A stretch of DNA of 64,000 bases from Aegilops tauschii subsp. strangulata. Taxonomy: Eukaryota; Streptophyta; Magnoliopsida; Poales; Poaceae. Position numbers and translations under genes: made by a program. Numbering within the stretch: position 1 is the stretch's first letter; each line of letters opens with the position of its first letter. Shown in pieces: positions 23,432 to 35,200 of this stretch. The notes under the pieces were generated by a model. That model had not been told where the DNA came from. It did not search any database and saw only the letters and a program-made list of their open reading frames with translations. The stretch covers positions 154,728,627 through 154,792,626 of the forward strand of contig NC_053036.3 of assembly GCF_002575655.3 (NCBI RefSeq). Reading direction: 5' to 3'.

Positions 23432-23546
23432 GGCCCTGTTTGGATACTCTAAGTCAGAGGTTAGATTCTAACCCTGAACTAACTCTGACCAAAGTGGTGT
23501 TTGGATGGCAAGGTTAGATTGACAACAAATGTATCCAAACAGGGCC
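23432..23546. mobile_element. MITE with GGCCCTGTTTGGATAC inverted termini
   Basis: 115 bp with 16-bp perfect terminal inverted repeats (GGCCCTGTTTGGATAC), flanked by ATG on both sides as a possible 3-bp target duplication. This fits a PIF/Harbinger (Tourist)-type MITE; a hAT origin is less likely given the 3-bp duplication. Non-coding. Confidence 0.7.
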
Positions 23547-24955
23547 ATGGGTTGAAACATGCCTATAACGGCACTTTGTAGAGTAGTCGTTTCTTGGCAG
23601 GGCTGGTTGGTAAGAGAATGTACAATGGTTGATAAGGTAGTCTTATCTTAAGTCTGCCACGTATGCAAGTGGTAGTAGTTTCTTGGCATTATTAGTGGTT
23701 TCTTGCATTATTAGGGGTTTCTTGTAAGGAACAATGTACTACTAGCGACAAAAGGCGATTCTAGGTTGCGTTGTACTCCAACGAGTACTACTAGTGGTCG
23801 CGGGAGTGTATACCTCGTTTTGTGGGTTCGATCCCGGCCGAACGCACGCGGCCTTTTTTTTAAATAGTAACTTCGCTGCGAGCCAATATTTTACACGGGT
23901 AGTTTGAGTTTTGAAGTCAAACGGACGTGCGGCACCACAATCTGGGTGCACTGGATAGCCTAGCCACGTGAACGGGTTTTCCTTCCCAGCATCTCGTGGC
24001 TCGCGTGCTCTCCCTAGCCGCACCTCGCTTGCAGCTTCCTCATCAGCTAGTAGCATATTTAAACTAGCGCCTCCCAATTAATCCTGAGGAGCCGGAAAAG
24101 CCTGGCAGGGCATTGGGAACTGTGCAATATGGCTCTGTACGTAAAGTGCTCTTCTACTACTCTGTAGCTTGTGGTGTTGCACGCATGGACTTCACTCCAT
24201 TATCGGCTCTACTATAAAAGAAATTCCTCTTGACGTGGTTTTTTAAACAGAGGCAAAAGCTTTGCTTCATCTCATTCATAAAGAAGGAACTACTAACAAA
24301 GTTCGACGAGATCCATTACACCTCCACAAATGGAAGAGAAAAGCCTAGTCTCGCTGTATCAAATAACTCAAATGTTCTGCCCCCGCAGTAACCGTCGCTG
24401 ATAAACAGGCTGCTAGTGTGTGCATGAGAGGAGCGGCTGAGTAGGCCAGCTACGTGAGAGGAGCGGCTGAATAGAGCACCGAGAGTACCCACTAGGCCAC
24501 TACGCAGGTGTACTTTCCCTGCATTGATAGTATAGCGATGGTTCTAGAGAACATTAGTACCCTCCACTTCCAACTGTAGCTCCTTGGGCCTGAGATTCAA
24601 GAGTTCAAAACTGGTGCACTATACTAGAAGTACAGTACATCGCACTACTAGTTGAGAAAGTAGTACTAGTACTACTACAGTACGAGTGCGTACTCCTCCG
24701 TCACATAATGTAAGACGTTTTTTGACACTAGTTGGCATGTACAAAAAATAGCAAAAACATACCCAAAATTTCTTAATCCACGCCAAAAACTACTAGCTAG
24801 TGCCAAAAATTTCTTACTAGTGCTATTATTTACAGTATAATGCAATCCCATAACGTCCCATAATGCTAGTACTAGTAGTAAATAATAGCCTCACCCCTTC
24901 GCTACAGTTGGAAGGAACGATCTACAGTTGGAAGGGACGAGGCCCTGCGGTTACT
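23547..24955. other. intergenic with MITE fragments
   Basis: No gene. A half Stowaway-like terminus (cctccgtcacataatgtaag) lies near 24695, and the second 40-bp direct repeat is at 24740-24779. A ~20-bp word (tttcttggcattattagtgg) recurs at 23670-23720. Confidence 0.4.
24740..24779. repeat. 40-bp exact direct repeat, copy 2
   Basis: Identical to 22691-22730. Confidence 0.8.
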
Positions 24956-26803
24956 ATGCTCTTATCTCCTCCTCGCCAGTTCCCCTCCCCCCCGAAGAGA
25001 AGGCAGTTCGTCGCTGCTCCCATGGATTCGCCAGGCGGTTCTCCTGCTCGTCGGGGCTGGGAGACCTTGGACGATGATCCTCTGGGAGAAATCACACGCC
25101 GCTCCGGCGTCCTCACCGCCGCAAGACTCGGTGCTTCCTGCACCAACTTTTTCAAGATGGTGCTTAAAATGGCTTGGGAAAAGGCCATGCTTGTTGGTCT
25201 TCCATGCGTCCTCGAGGAGAAGGTTCTTCTATGGGACAATCCTTCGAACAGTCCATCGCTCCCTGGCCATGGTTGCACGTTGACTCCGCTAGAGTTGTCG
25301 ACGTTGAGAGGTAGTCGGATTTTGTCCGATGAGCAGGTCAGTAATGGAGTTTGATCATGTAGTACTTAGTTATTCCATTTCCATCCTGTAATTTCTCTGC
25401 TGCCCACCGTCTTATATATAGGTCTGGGTCGGTGCCAACAAAGAATGGCTTGCATACCTCCAGCCGGATACCACCATCATTTTGCACAACATCCACAGCA
25501 GTACGGCCGTTCTGGTAGACCCCTTCTCCACCATTGGGATTGGCCTTCCGGATTGGCTGGGCTTGAATACGTATGATGATGCCTACATGAGATTGAAGAA
25601 GATAGCAATTGCGGACCCGCCGACAAAGCGACGCAGTTACGACGATTATTGTCTCATCGCGGTGTTCGACATAATGATTGCCATCAATGCAAGAGGCAGT
25701 AGCGGCAGAGGCTGGCGCATGTTGGCGGCGGCAGATTTGTACCCCTACACATTCGAAGACGCCGTGCACTATCTAGGCCGCATCTTCGCGGTGACAAGCC
25801 AGGGGACTTGTTTCATCTGGTTGCCATCCTACGGTACGGGAGATTACAAATGGAATGCACAAACCATCATTCGCATCCCTAACGGTACTCCATTATTTTG
25901 CAGGGACCAGTCATCCCGCGATCAAAATAAGATCGCCGATCCTGGATGTGCATTTGCATCCGCGATTCGGTCTAACCTAGAACCTTGTAGCTTACTTTGG
26001 CATATTGGGATCAACTATCTTAGCAGTCGTTACCCATGGTACCACTGATGTGCAACATGGTCACACAATCTACCACGATCGGACCGTCACCATCTACCCA
26101 GGTATTCCATTTTTTTACCCTCTCGCCTTCTCTTTCATTGTTGTACTAGTACTCTACTTACGTACTAGTAGGAGTACTTTTTACCTTGGAGGACGCGTAT
26201 AGCTAGCTAGGCCCGTGAAGACTTGAACCCACTAGCTACCACCATTTTTTTTCCATGTCTTACTATCTCATCCATGTAGCCAAGAGTGGCTATATATAAT
26301 AAGCCGGTTATTTTACTTCCTCTATACCGGAGCAGTACTATTTGCTGCATAGTATTACGGACCGCCATATTTGAGCACAACATTATTATGCACGGACCTT
26401 GACTATGTACGTCACCATGTGTCCAGATCTGAGATGCCGCGTGTACCAAATGAACAGCGCCGAGTTCGACCCCCGTGATGCCACGTGGGTGCTGAGGAAC
26501 ACTCTTGGAGAGTACTCGCTTTTCATTGGGGACGGCTACCCCATTGTGAAGCGGATGCCACCTTCCGTGCACGACACGGAAGGCCTGCCGTTCATGAAGC
26601 ATGGTTGTGTCTTCAGTGCGCACCGCTGGATGCGCGACATGCTGGGACACGCTATCCCTGATTTATGCCGCTTCAGCTTGGATGAGTCTCCATCGTGTGG
26701 AACCGGACTAGAAAGCTGCGACAATGATTCCCGTTGCCCACCGCTATGGATCGTGCCATCCATGAAGAACACCTGGGACTGGAACCTGGAGGAGGACATG
26801 TAG
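24956..26803 (+). pseudogene. DUF295/KIB-type F-box-like protein, frame break in exon 2
   Basis: Exon 1 is 24956-25336 (an alternative start Met is at 25022), exon 2 is 25422 to about 26100, exon 3 is 26427-26803. All junctions are GT-AG with compatible phases. Exon 1 carries a weak F-box-like segment (WETLDDDPLGEITRRSGVL). Exon 2 has the DUF295 beta-propeller-like part (VWVGANKEWLAYLQPDTT, WLGLNTYDDAYMRLKKIA, HYLGRIFAVTSQGTCF). Exon 3 has the family C-terminus (VLRNTLGEYSLFIGDGYPI, CVFSAHRWMRD, PPLWIVPSMKN). After WHIGINYL, near 26010-26030, the reading shifts to another frame (VVTHGTTDVQHGH) that leads to the exon 2 donor; the original frame stops at 26046-26048. Most likely a recent pseudogene, or an assembly error. 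DUF295 proteins are presumed SCF-type adaptors in plants. Confidence 0.65.
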
Positions 26804-27942
26804 CCCATCTACAACGTGTAAGTGGGGTACGGTAAATTGTGAATGGTAGCGCTGTGAATATATGTAGACTAGTCGTGCACAAATTTATCACATGAATTGG
26901 AGATGAACTTGTGTGGCATACTGGCATTTGTCCTTTAGAATTTATTACTAGTAAATGTGTTATGTGTACGTGCAACTTGTGTGGTTGTTGCACGGGCTCC
27001 AACACGCTCTTTGAGAAAAAAAAGGTGGCACAACTTTGGATATACGTGACGTTGCGGCATCATACAGTAGCATCGTTTTCTATAGTTGTAGTACGCTCCT
27101 ACTAGGACGACAACTCCTATAAAACCTTGCACTTGGCTCTTTGCCTCTTCGGGAGGTTCAACAGTTCGTACTCGTGTGAACCTTGCACTTGGCTCTTCTC
27201 CTCTTCGGAAGGTCCAACAATGATGATACTATAGTACACATTATGCTTCTGGCAATCTGACACCGATTGAACTGCTGCACGTGCACTGCGAGGGCGAGGG
27301 CGAGGGAGAGGGCGCTGTAGTCAAAACCCTCTCCTCGTCCCGCGAACCACCGCGCGCGTGGGTGAGGGAGAGGCGTAGTAAGCAAGCTTCTCCTCGTTCG
27401 GCGAGTTGACGGGACACATCAAAGCAGTACTAGTACTAGTCCATACTGCGTCCTTTCCGGTTAATATGGCTTAATTTGAAAGGAGGAAAATACACTGGCG
27501 GTCAACGTATGTAACAATACGCTCTTTACGGTCACTATATATAGTTTTGCGGTGATTATACGATCACTAGCTCATCGTAGAACACCGTATTGCACCCTAC
27601 TGACTGGCCACATAGTCGACGTGGCACTTTGTTGACTGATTAAATTGTCACCTGGTTTCTGGGTCTCACCTGTTAGTTGGCAGAGCAAAGAAATCAGCTA
27701 AAAAACAAAGAGTGTAGTACATCTACACTTCCAATGCATTTAGCCTTTAATCTAAATCGATATTGATTGACTAATGCACCAACTTGTGCTCTAGGTATAG
27801 GCTACATGTCTATCCTTAATTACAACATGCAACGACCTTCATTTAATCTTCTTCTCTCAATGGTCGCATGCACACATAAGTCTGCTACTTTTGGGCGTTA
27901 ATTGTGCCCTGGTCAATGTGTAAATCTCTAAATGTACAGTCT
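26804..27942. other. 3' flank and intergenic DNA
   Basis: No gene. A ~40-bp direct duplication (cttgcacttggctctt... with ...tcttcgg) is at about 27126-27165 and 27181-27220. Confidence 0.4.
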
Positions 27943-29660
27943 TGTTGGGAATCGTAGCATAATTTTAAAATTTTCCTACGCTCACCAAGATCCATCTATG
28001 GAGTATACTAGCAACGAGGGGAAAGGAGTGCATCTACATACCCTTGTAGATCGCGAGCGGAAGCGTTCCAATGAACGTGGATGACGGAGTCGTACTCGCC
28101 GTGATTCAAATCACCGATGACCGAGTGCCGAACGAACGGAACCTCCGCGTTCAACACATGTACGGTGCAGCGACGTCTCCTCCTTCTTGATCCAGCAAGG
28201 GGAAGGAGAGGTTGATGGAGATCCAGCAGCACGACGGCGTGGTGGTGGATGTAGCGGGTCTCGGCAGGGCTTCGCCGAGCTTCTGCGAGAGGGAGAGGTG
28301 TAGCAGGGGAGGAGGGAGGCGCCCAAGGCTGTTGTGTTGCTGCCCTCCCTCCCCCTTTATATAGGCCCCCTGGGAGGTGGGGGGTGCCGGCCAAGAACCC
28401 ATCTAGATGGGGGGGCGGCGGCCAAGGGGGAAGGGGAGGTGGCTTCCCCCCCCAAGCCAGGTGGGGCGCCCCCCACCCCTAGGGTTTCCAACCCTAGGCG
28501 CAGGGGGAGGCCCAAGGGGGGCGCCCCAGGCCACTAAGGGCTGGTTCCCTTCCCACTTCAGCCCATGGGGCCCTCCGGGACAGGTGGCCCCACCCGGTGG
28601 ACCCCCGGGACCCTTCCGGTGGTCCCGGTACAATACTGATAACCCCCGAAACATTCCCGGTGGCCGAAACTGGACTTCCTATATATAATTCTTCACCTCC
28701 GGACCATTCCGGAACTCCTCGTGACGTCCGGGATCTCATCCGGGACTCCGAACAACTTTCGGGTTTCCGCATACTCATATCTCTACAACCCTAGCGTCAC
28801 CGAACCGTAAGTGTGTAGACCTTACGGGTTCGGGAGACATGCAGACATGACCGAGACGCCTCTCCGGTCAATAACCAACAGCGGGATCTGGTAACCCATG
28901 TTGGCTCCCACATGTTCCATGATGATCTCATCGGATGAACCACGATGTCGAGGATTCAATCAATCCCGTATGCAATTCCCTTTGTCAATCGGTATGTTAC
29001 TTGCCCGAGATTCGATCGTCGGTATCCCAATACCTTGTTCAATCTCGTTACCGGCAAGTCTCTTTACTCATACCGTAATGCATGATCCCGTGACTAACGC
29101 CTTAGTCACATTGAGCTCATTATGATGATGCATTACCGAGTGGGCCCAGAGATACCTTTCCGTCACACAGAGTGACAAATCCCAGTCTCGATCCGTGCCA
29201 ACCCAACAGACACTTTCGGAGATACCCGTAGTGCACCTTTATAGTCACCCAGTTACGTTGTGACGTTTGGCACACCCAAAGCACTCCTATGGTATCCGGG
29301 AGTTGCACGATCTCATGGTCTAAGGAAAAGATACTTGACATTGGAAAAGCTCTAGCAAACGAAACTACACGATCTTTTATGCTATGCTTAGGATTGGGTC
29401 TTGTCCATCACATCATTCTCCTAATGATGTGATCCCGTTATCAACGACATCCAATGTCCATAGTCAGGAAACCATGACTATCTGTTGATCAATGAGCTAG
29501 TCAACTAGAGGCTTACTAGGGACACGTTGTGGTCTATGTATTCGCACATGTATTACGATTTCCGGATAACACAATTATAGCATGAACAATAGACAATTAC
29601 CATGAACAAAGAAATATAATAATAACCATTTATTATTGCCTCTAGGGCATATTTCCAACA
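27943..29660 (-). mobile_element. solo LTR, Angela/BARE/WIS-type copia
   Basis: 1718 bp starting TGTTGGGAATCG and ending ATTTCCAACA, i.e. TG...CA. It is flanked by AGTCT at 27938-27942 and AGTCT at 29661-29665, a perfect 5-bp target duplication. The right end (gcctctagggcatatttcca) is the reverse complement of the familiar Angela/BARE LTR start, so the element lay on the minus strand. Nothing internal remains, which points to LTR-LTR recombination. The GC-rich open frames at 28000-28780 are not genes. Confidence 0.9.
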
Positions 29661-29790
29661 AGTCTTTCACGGACGTAGGGAGTAGGTTGAGCACTTGAGC
29701 GTGAGCGTGTGTGTTGCGTCGTGTGCTGTGTGCCGCATGGGTGCGTGAGTTTTCCGTGCGTCCATGTGTACGTGTGAGTGTTGCATGTTG

Positions 29791-29818
29791 CATGCATGCA
29801 TGCATGCATGCATGCATG
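29791..29818. repeat. (CATG)n microsatellite
   Basis: Seven uninterrupted CATG units, self-complementary. Confidence 0.8.
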
Positions 29819-29883
29819 GGGCTTACTCCCTCCCATTGACATTTTCATATTTCAAGCTTCCTCTGTTCCCTCCATATGGTGAT

Positions 29884-29972
29884 ACTCCCTCTGTTCCCAA
29901 ATATGGAGTAAAATCCTCCCTCTGTTCCCAAATACGAAGTAAAATCCTCCCTCTATTCCCAAATACGGAGTA
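29884..29972. repeat. three copies of a Stowaway terminus, ~32-bp unit
   Basis: 'ctccctctgttcccaaatac' with 'ggagtaaaatc' is repeated three times just before the CACTA target site. It resembles amplified Stowaway terminal sequence. Confidence 0.7.
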
Positions 29973-30289
29973 TTTCACTACTGGAATCAGCTAATTTGCC
30001 TTCTGCCAGCTCTTTGCCGTCTGCTAGCTGACGGCAAAGAAGCTCTTTGCCATCAGCTACCCAAAAGCAGACGGCAAAGAAAGGGCAGACGGCAAAGAAG
30101 CTCTTTGCCATCTGCCAGCTCTTTGCCGTCTGCCAGGAGACGGCAAAGAATCTTTGCCGTCCGCTGGCGGACGGCAAAGAGTGAGGTGGCCCCCACACCC
30201 CGCCCGTTTGGGAAAAACTTACCGGGCCACCTCTTTGCCGTCCGCTAGCAGACGGCAAAGAGGCAAAAAAGCGGACGGCAAAGAGCTCA

Positions 30290-31452
30290 CTACCTAACGG
30301 CCCGTACCCCCCGCCCGTTACTCACTTCTTCTCTCCCTCGCCGTTTCTCTCGTCCCACCCCCCCCCCCCCCGCCGCCGCCCGCCGCGCGCCGCCGCCCCG
30401 GCTCGCCGCCGCCCCGGGGCCCCGTCGCCCCCACCGCCCCGTCGCCCCCCCGCCCCGGCCCCCTGCCGCCCCGGCCCCCCACCGCCCGGGCCCGGCCCCC
30501 CGCCGCCCCGGCTCGCCGCCGCCCCGGGGCCCCGTCGCCCCCACCGCCCCCCTTCCGCAGCCCCCCGCCGCCCCGGCCCCCCGCCGCCGCGCGCCCCACC
30601 GCCAGGGCCCGGCCCCCCGCCGCCCCAGGCCCGGCCCCTCGCCGCCCCAGGCCGCCTCCTCCACCGCCCCGCCCCCCTCCTCCACCGGCCGCCTCCACCC
30701 CCCAGGTGAGCCCTCCTTTTTTCTGTTTTTTTTCTGTTTTTTCCTTTTTAGTTTTAGTTTTAGTTTATATTTAGTTTTAGTTGTAGTTTTAGGTTTAGTT
30801 TTAGTTTTAGGTTTAGTTTAGTTTGAGGAAAGAAGAAGAAGAAGAAAAAAGAGGAGAGAAGGGGAAGAAGAAGAGGAAAAAGGAAAGGAAGAAGAAGAAG
30901 AGGAGGAGGAGGAGAAAAAAGAAGAAGAGGAAGAAGAAGAAGAAAAAAGAGGAGAGGAGGAGAAGAAGAAGAGGAAAAAGGAAAGGAAGAAGAAGAAGAG
31001 GAGGAGGAGAAGAAAAAAGGAGAAGAGGAAGAAAAGGAAGAATAGGAAGAAGAAGAAAAGGAAAAAAGAGGAAAAAACCCCGACCCGACACGGCACCCCG
31101 ACCCCGACCCGGCACCCCGACACGACACCCCGTCCCCTAGACCCCGACCCCAACCCCGACACCCCGACCCCGACACCGACACGGCACCCCGACCCCGACC
31201 CGACACCCCGACCCCGAGCCTGACCCGACACCCCGACCCCGACACCGACACGGCACCCCGACCCCGACCCGGCACCCCGAACCCGAGACCCCGACCCCGA
31301 CCCCGACCCCGAGCCTGACCCGACACCCCGACCCCGACACCGACACGGCACCCCGACCCCGACCCGGCACCCCGACCCGACACCCCGACCCCGAGACCCC
31401 GACCCCGACCCCGACACGGCACCCCGAGACCGACACGACACCCCGACCCCCG
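30290..31452. repeat. extreme low-complexity tracts inside CACTA
   Basis: Four consecutive regimes: 30355-30680 is almost pure C/G (ccgccccggcccc units); 30710-30830 is (gttttagt)n; 30830-31075 is almost pure purine (gaagaagaggaa); 31078-31452 is an array of cccgac/ccgacac units, with G-runs on the minus strand. Long frames through all of these (Gly/Arg, Lys/Glu, Val/Gly) are composition artefacts. They lie in the presumed 5' leader or intron region of the transposase gene. Confidence 0.85.
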
Positions 31453-31882
31453 ACACCTCCCGAAAAGGTGTTCTTTGGCCTTCCAGAACCCGACGGGGTC
31501 ATATATTTGTGAATTATTAGTTAGGTCATATGTCTTTCGATTTTGTTATGAAAAACATCATATATAATTGTGTTGATCGGGTAGTTTTAAATGTGCAGTT
31601 GTTTCATCGCTGCGAGGTTTGGTGTTCGACGACCTCGCCGTGCGTTTGACGAGCTCTGCCCCTTCGTTCGTGGGTGAGCACAAATGACATGTCCTCCTCC
31701 CCCATTAATTATTTGATCTATTCCGATGAAACTTGATAGCTAGCTACATATGTGTCTTGAATCATCAGTATGCGTAACCAATATGTGTCTCCCGTTCGAA
31801 AGCGTCATAGTTATAAATATGCATGCATTTGCATATTTATAACCTTGATTCTTTCGAATTGTCCAACACTATCCATGGACAG

Positions 31883-32100
31883 CCCGAGTATGTTTAGATT
31901 GGGTTCGTTTTCCCATATGCTTTGCTCCGGATCCGACGCATAAATTTCGTCAGTGCCTCCCCTGTTGTTCTCAGGGTACACATCCTCTCTGTTTATTGCA
32001 GAGACGTGTATCAGGAGAACAGCGGGGAGGTGCTGCCGAAATTTTGCGTAGGATCCGGAGCATAGCATGGGAAAATGAACCCAATCTAAGCATACTCGGG
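31883..32100. repeat. long inverted repeat (~100-bp arms) upstream of transposase
   Basis: Arm 1 is 31883-31981 and arm 2 is 32006-32100, its reverse complement with scattered mismatches and single-base bulges. Pairing continues into the centre (tctctg...cagaga), leaving a 7-nt loop. It ends about 150 bp before the transposase ATG. A transcript would fold into a long hairpin suitable for Dicer-like processing. Whether it is transcribed is not known. Confidence 0.75.
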
Positions 32101-32204
32101 TGGGATTAGGACCTATCATTACCTATTAGAATGTAGGTTGCATGGACGTAATAAAATTGACAAAGTAGATCAACTGATGAATATATACATGGTGAATTAT
32201 ATAT

Positions 32205-32222
32205 ATATATATATATATATTT
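32205..32222. repeat. (AT)n microsatellite
   Basis: About nine AT repeats just upstream of the transposase start. Confidence 0.7.
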
Positions 32223-32252
32223 GTTGTGTGTCTAGTAGCTCTGAAAGTCAAG

Positions 32253-35200
32253 ATGAGTGATCGTGCGTGGATGTACACCGGTCACACTGGTCAGAACAAA
32301 TGGAGCACTGAATGGTTCACAAAAACCAAGGGGTTTGTGCGAGCCGCATTTGCAAATGGCCAGAGGAAAACCTGGTGCCCCTGTTTACGGTGCGGCAATT
32401 GGGAAAAGAGGACAGAGGCTGAAATGGGCAAACACCTGCAGAAGAGTGGTTTTACGCCCGATTATACGGTGTGGACATTTCATGGTGAGTCTGCCCAACG
32501 TGACCGAGTTGAGGTGGATCGTCGTCGCACCGACGAGCATGGTACCGAGATGGAAAACATGGTGCAAGACATTGATGATGCTCGGGATTCGGACGAGGAG
32601 ATGGAGGAATCTGCGAAGGCCTTCAATGAAATGTTGGAGTCTTCAAAACGTCCGCTCCATGAGCACACTGAGCTTTGTCAGTTGGATGCCATCTCACAAG
32701 TAATGGCTCTGAAGGCTCAGTTCAACTTGGGCAGAGAATGCTACGATGCAATGATGACAGTATTTGGACGCTTTCTACCCAAAGGCCATGTAATGCCTGC
32801 AAACCTGTACCAGTCGGACAAAATCCTCCGTGCACTGAAGGTGCCCTATGATAAGATAAATGCCTGTGAGAAAGGATGTGTCTTGTTTAGGCTTGACTAT
32901 GCGGACTTGAACTATTGTCCCATTTGCAAGTCTTCCAGGTATGTTGTGGTAGACAACGGTATGGGTGAGAAGACACAGACCAAAATCCCCGTTATTGTTC
33001 TTCGGTATATGCCAATCGTACCAAGAGTTCAACGTCTTTTCATGGTCGAAGAGACGGCCAGACAGATGACATGGCACAAAACGGGCAAAAGAACCGAACT
33101 AGATGCAGATGGGAATCTGATGATTGTACACACATCGGATGGTGTTGCGTGGAAAAAGTTTGATGAATTACATGGTGACAAAGCGGCAGATCCGAGGCAT
33201 CCTCGAGTCGGCATCAGCACGGATGGGTTCAGTGTGTTTGGTATGACGGCAGCCCAATACAGTTGTTGGCCCGTATTTGTCTTTCCACTCAATCTCCCCC
33301 CCGGATAGATTATGCAAAGAAAGAACATTTTCTTGACGTTGATAATTCCAGGGCCCAACTATCCGGGGAAAAATATGAATGTGTACATGCAACCGCTTAA
33401 GGATGAATTGCAAGAAGCCTGGGATAATGGGTTCAAGACATACGATGCCTATAGCAAACGGAACTTCATAATGCGTGTCTGGTACATGTACTCGACGCAT
33501 GACTTGCCGGCGTATGCGCTATTCGTTGGCTGGTGTGTGCATGGAAGGTTCCTGTGCCCCACATGCAAGGGAGCTCTTGAGTTTCGTTGGCTTCAGGCCG
33601 GTCGCAAGTTTTCTTGCTTCGACATGCATAGACAGTTCCTGAATCCTCGCCATAAGTTCAGGAAAGACAAGAAGAACTTCATCAGAGGTAGAGTTGTCAA
33701 AAACTCTGCACCACCTGCATTGACAGGCCAACAGACCCTGGATCAGTTAAACGCTCTCGAGCCAGATCCAGATCGTCCAGGGTACTTCAAGGGGTATAAT
33801 TCTAAGCACGCCTGGACTCACAAAACATGCTTATGGGATCTGCCTTACTTCAAAGACCTCCTTTGCCCACACAACATCGACGTGATGCACACTGAGAAGA
33901 ATATCGCCGAGGCACTTTTTGGTACATTGTTCGGCATAGATGGGAAGTCAAAGGATAATACTAAGGCTAGAGTCGATCTGGAGGCGCAATGTGATAGGCC
34001 GTTACAAAACATGAAAGAACCGAAAGGAAAGCAGAACTGGACGAAGCCAAAGGCATGGTTCAATCTTGGAAGGCCAGCTATGAGGGAAATTATCTTGTGG
34101 GTGAAAATGCAGTTGATGTTCCCCGATGGGTATGCAGCGAATCTATAGAGGGGAGCCAGTCTTGATAAATTGAAGATATTTGGTCTGAAGAGTCATGATT
34201 GGCACATATGGATTGAGCGGGTAATGCCGGTGATGTTGTATGGCTTCATCCCTGAGGATGAATGGCTAGTACTGGCAGAACTCAGCTATTTCTTCCGTGT
34301 TCTTTGTGCGAAAGAACTATCGCCTGGCGTGCTAGAAGAAATGGAAGAGTTGGCGCCGGAGTTGATCTGCAAGTTAGAGAAGATCTTTCCACCAGGCTTC
34401 TTTAATCCAATGCAACATTTGATTTTGCATCTCCCGACCGAGGCAAGATTGGGGGGCCCGTGCAAAATCGTTGGTGCTACCCAACTGAGAGGATGCAGAA
34501 GACGCTTCGACAAAAATGTAAAAATAAACGTAGAATTGAAGCATCGATGGCTGAGGCATTCATCACTGAGGAGGCGGCAAACTTCATGACAGCACACTAC
34601 GAAGCCAAAAATCGTCATTTGCATAATCCGAAGCCTCGGTACAATGCTGACGACCCTAAAAAGGGTGGATCCAACCTCAGCCTATTCAAAGGGAATCTCG
34701 CACCAGCCAGTGTTTCAAATCCAGTATCTTTGGATAACGAACAATGGCAGACCATTTCGTTGTATATCTTCAACAACCTGATAGAAGTGCGGCTGTACAT
34801 CGAGTAAGTTCTCGGTACATAGTTTCGCAACTTCTATTTCCTTTGAACTGCTCTTATTCCTGGATATTTCATACAGTCGATACGTCGCCTTATTCTCGTA
34901 TGGAGCGGTGATCCAAAAGGATTCTGTTGAAGAGTATGAGCTTCTCGCAAAGCAAGGAGGCGGCTATCCCAGTTTCATCTCTTGGTTCAAACAAACGGTA
35001 ATTTCTATTAGACTTGTAGGCTAATTTGTAGGCGGCTATCCCGGTTTCATTCGCTAATTTGTGCGTAATGCAACAATACTTTCATATTAAACTTGTAGGC
35101 TAATTCAGAGTCTATGGACGCCGAATTGAGACAAGTCGCTAATGGTTTTGACTATAAGGTCCGTTCATTTGACAAATACGACATCAACGGGTATCGCTTT

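Noticed and set aside
23820..23865. tRNA-like B box (gtgggttcgatcccggcc) followed by a T-run
   Set aside because: The T-arm pairs poorly, and no A box or acceptor stem could be matched upstream. At best a degraded tRNA or SINE fragment.
28000..28794. Overlapping GC-rich open frames on both strands
   Set aside because: They lie inside the Angela-type solo LTR.
29575..29848. His/Met/Ala repeat peptide on the minus strand
   Set aside because: Comes from the (CATG)n microsatellite and LTR edge.
30290..31456. Long open frames rich in Gly/Arg, Lys/Glu or Ser/Phe on both strands
   Set aside because: They follow directly from low-complexity composition, have no family similarity and overlap in several frames.
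31811..32119. 102-codon minus-strand open frame
   Set aside because: It spans the long inverted repeat; apparent coding is incidental to the hairpin.
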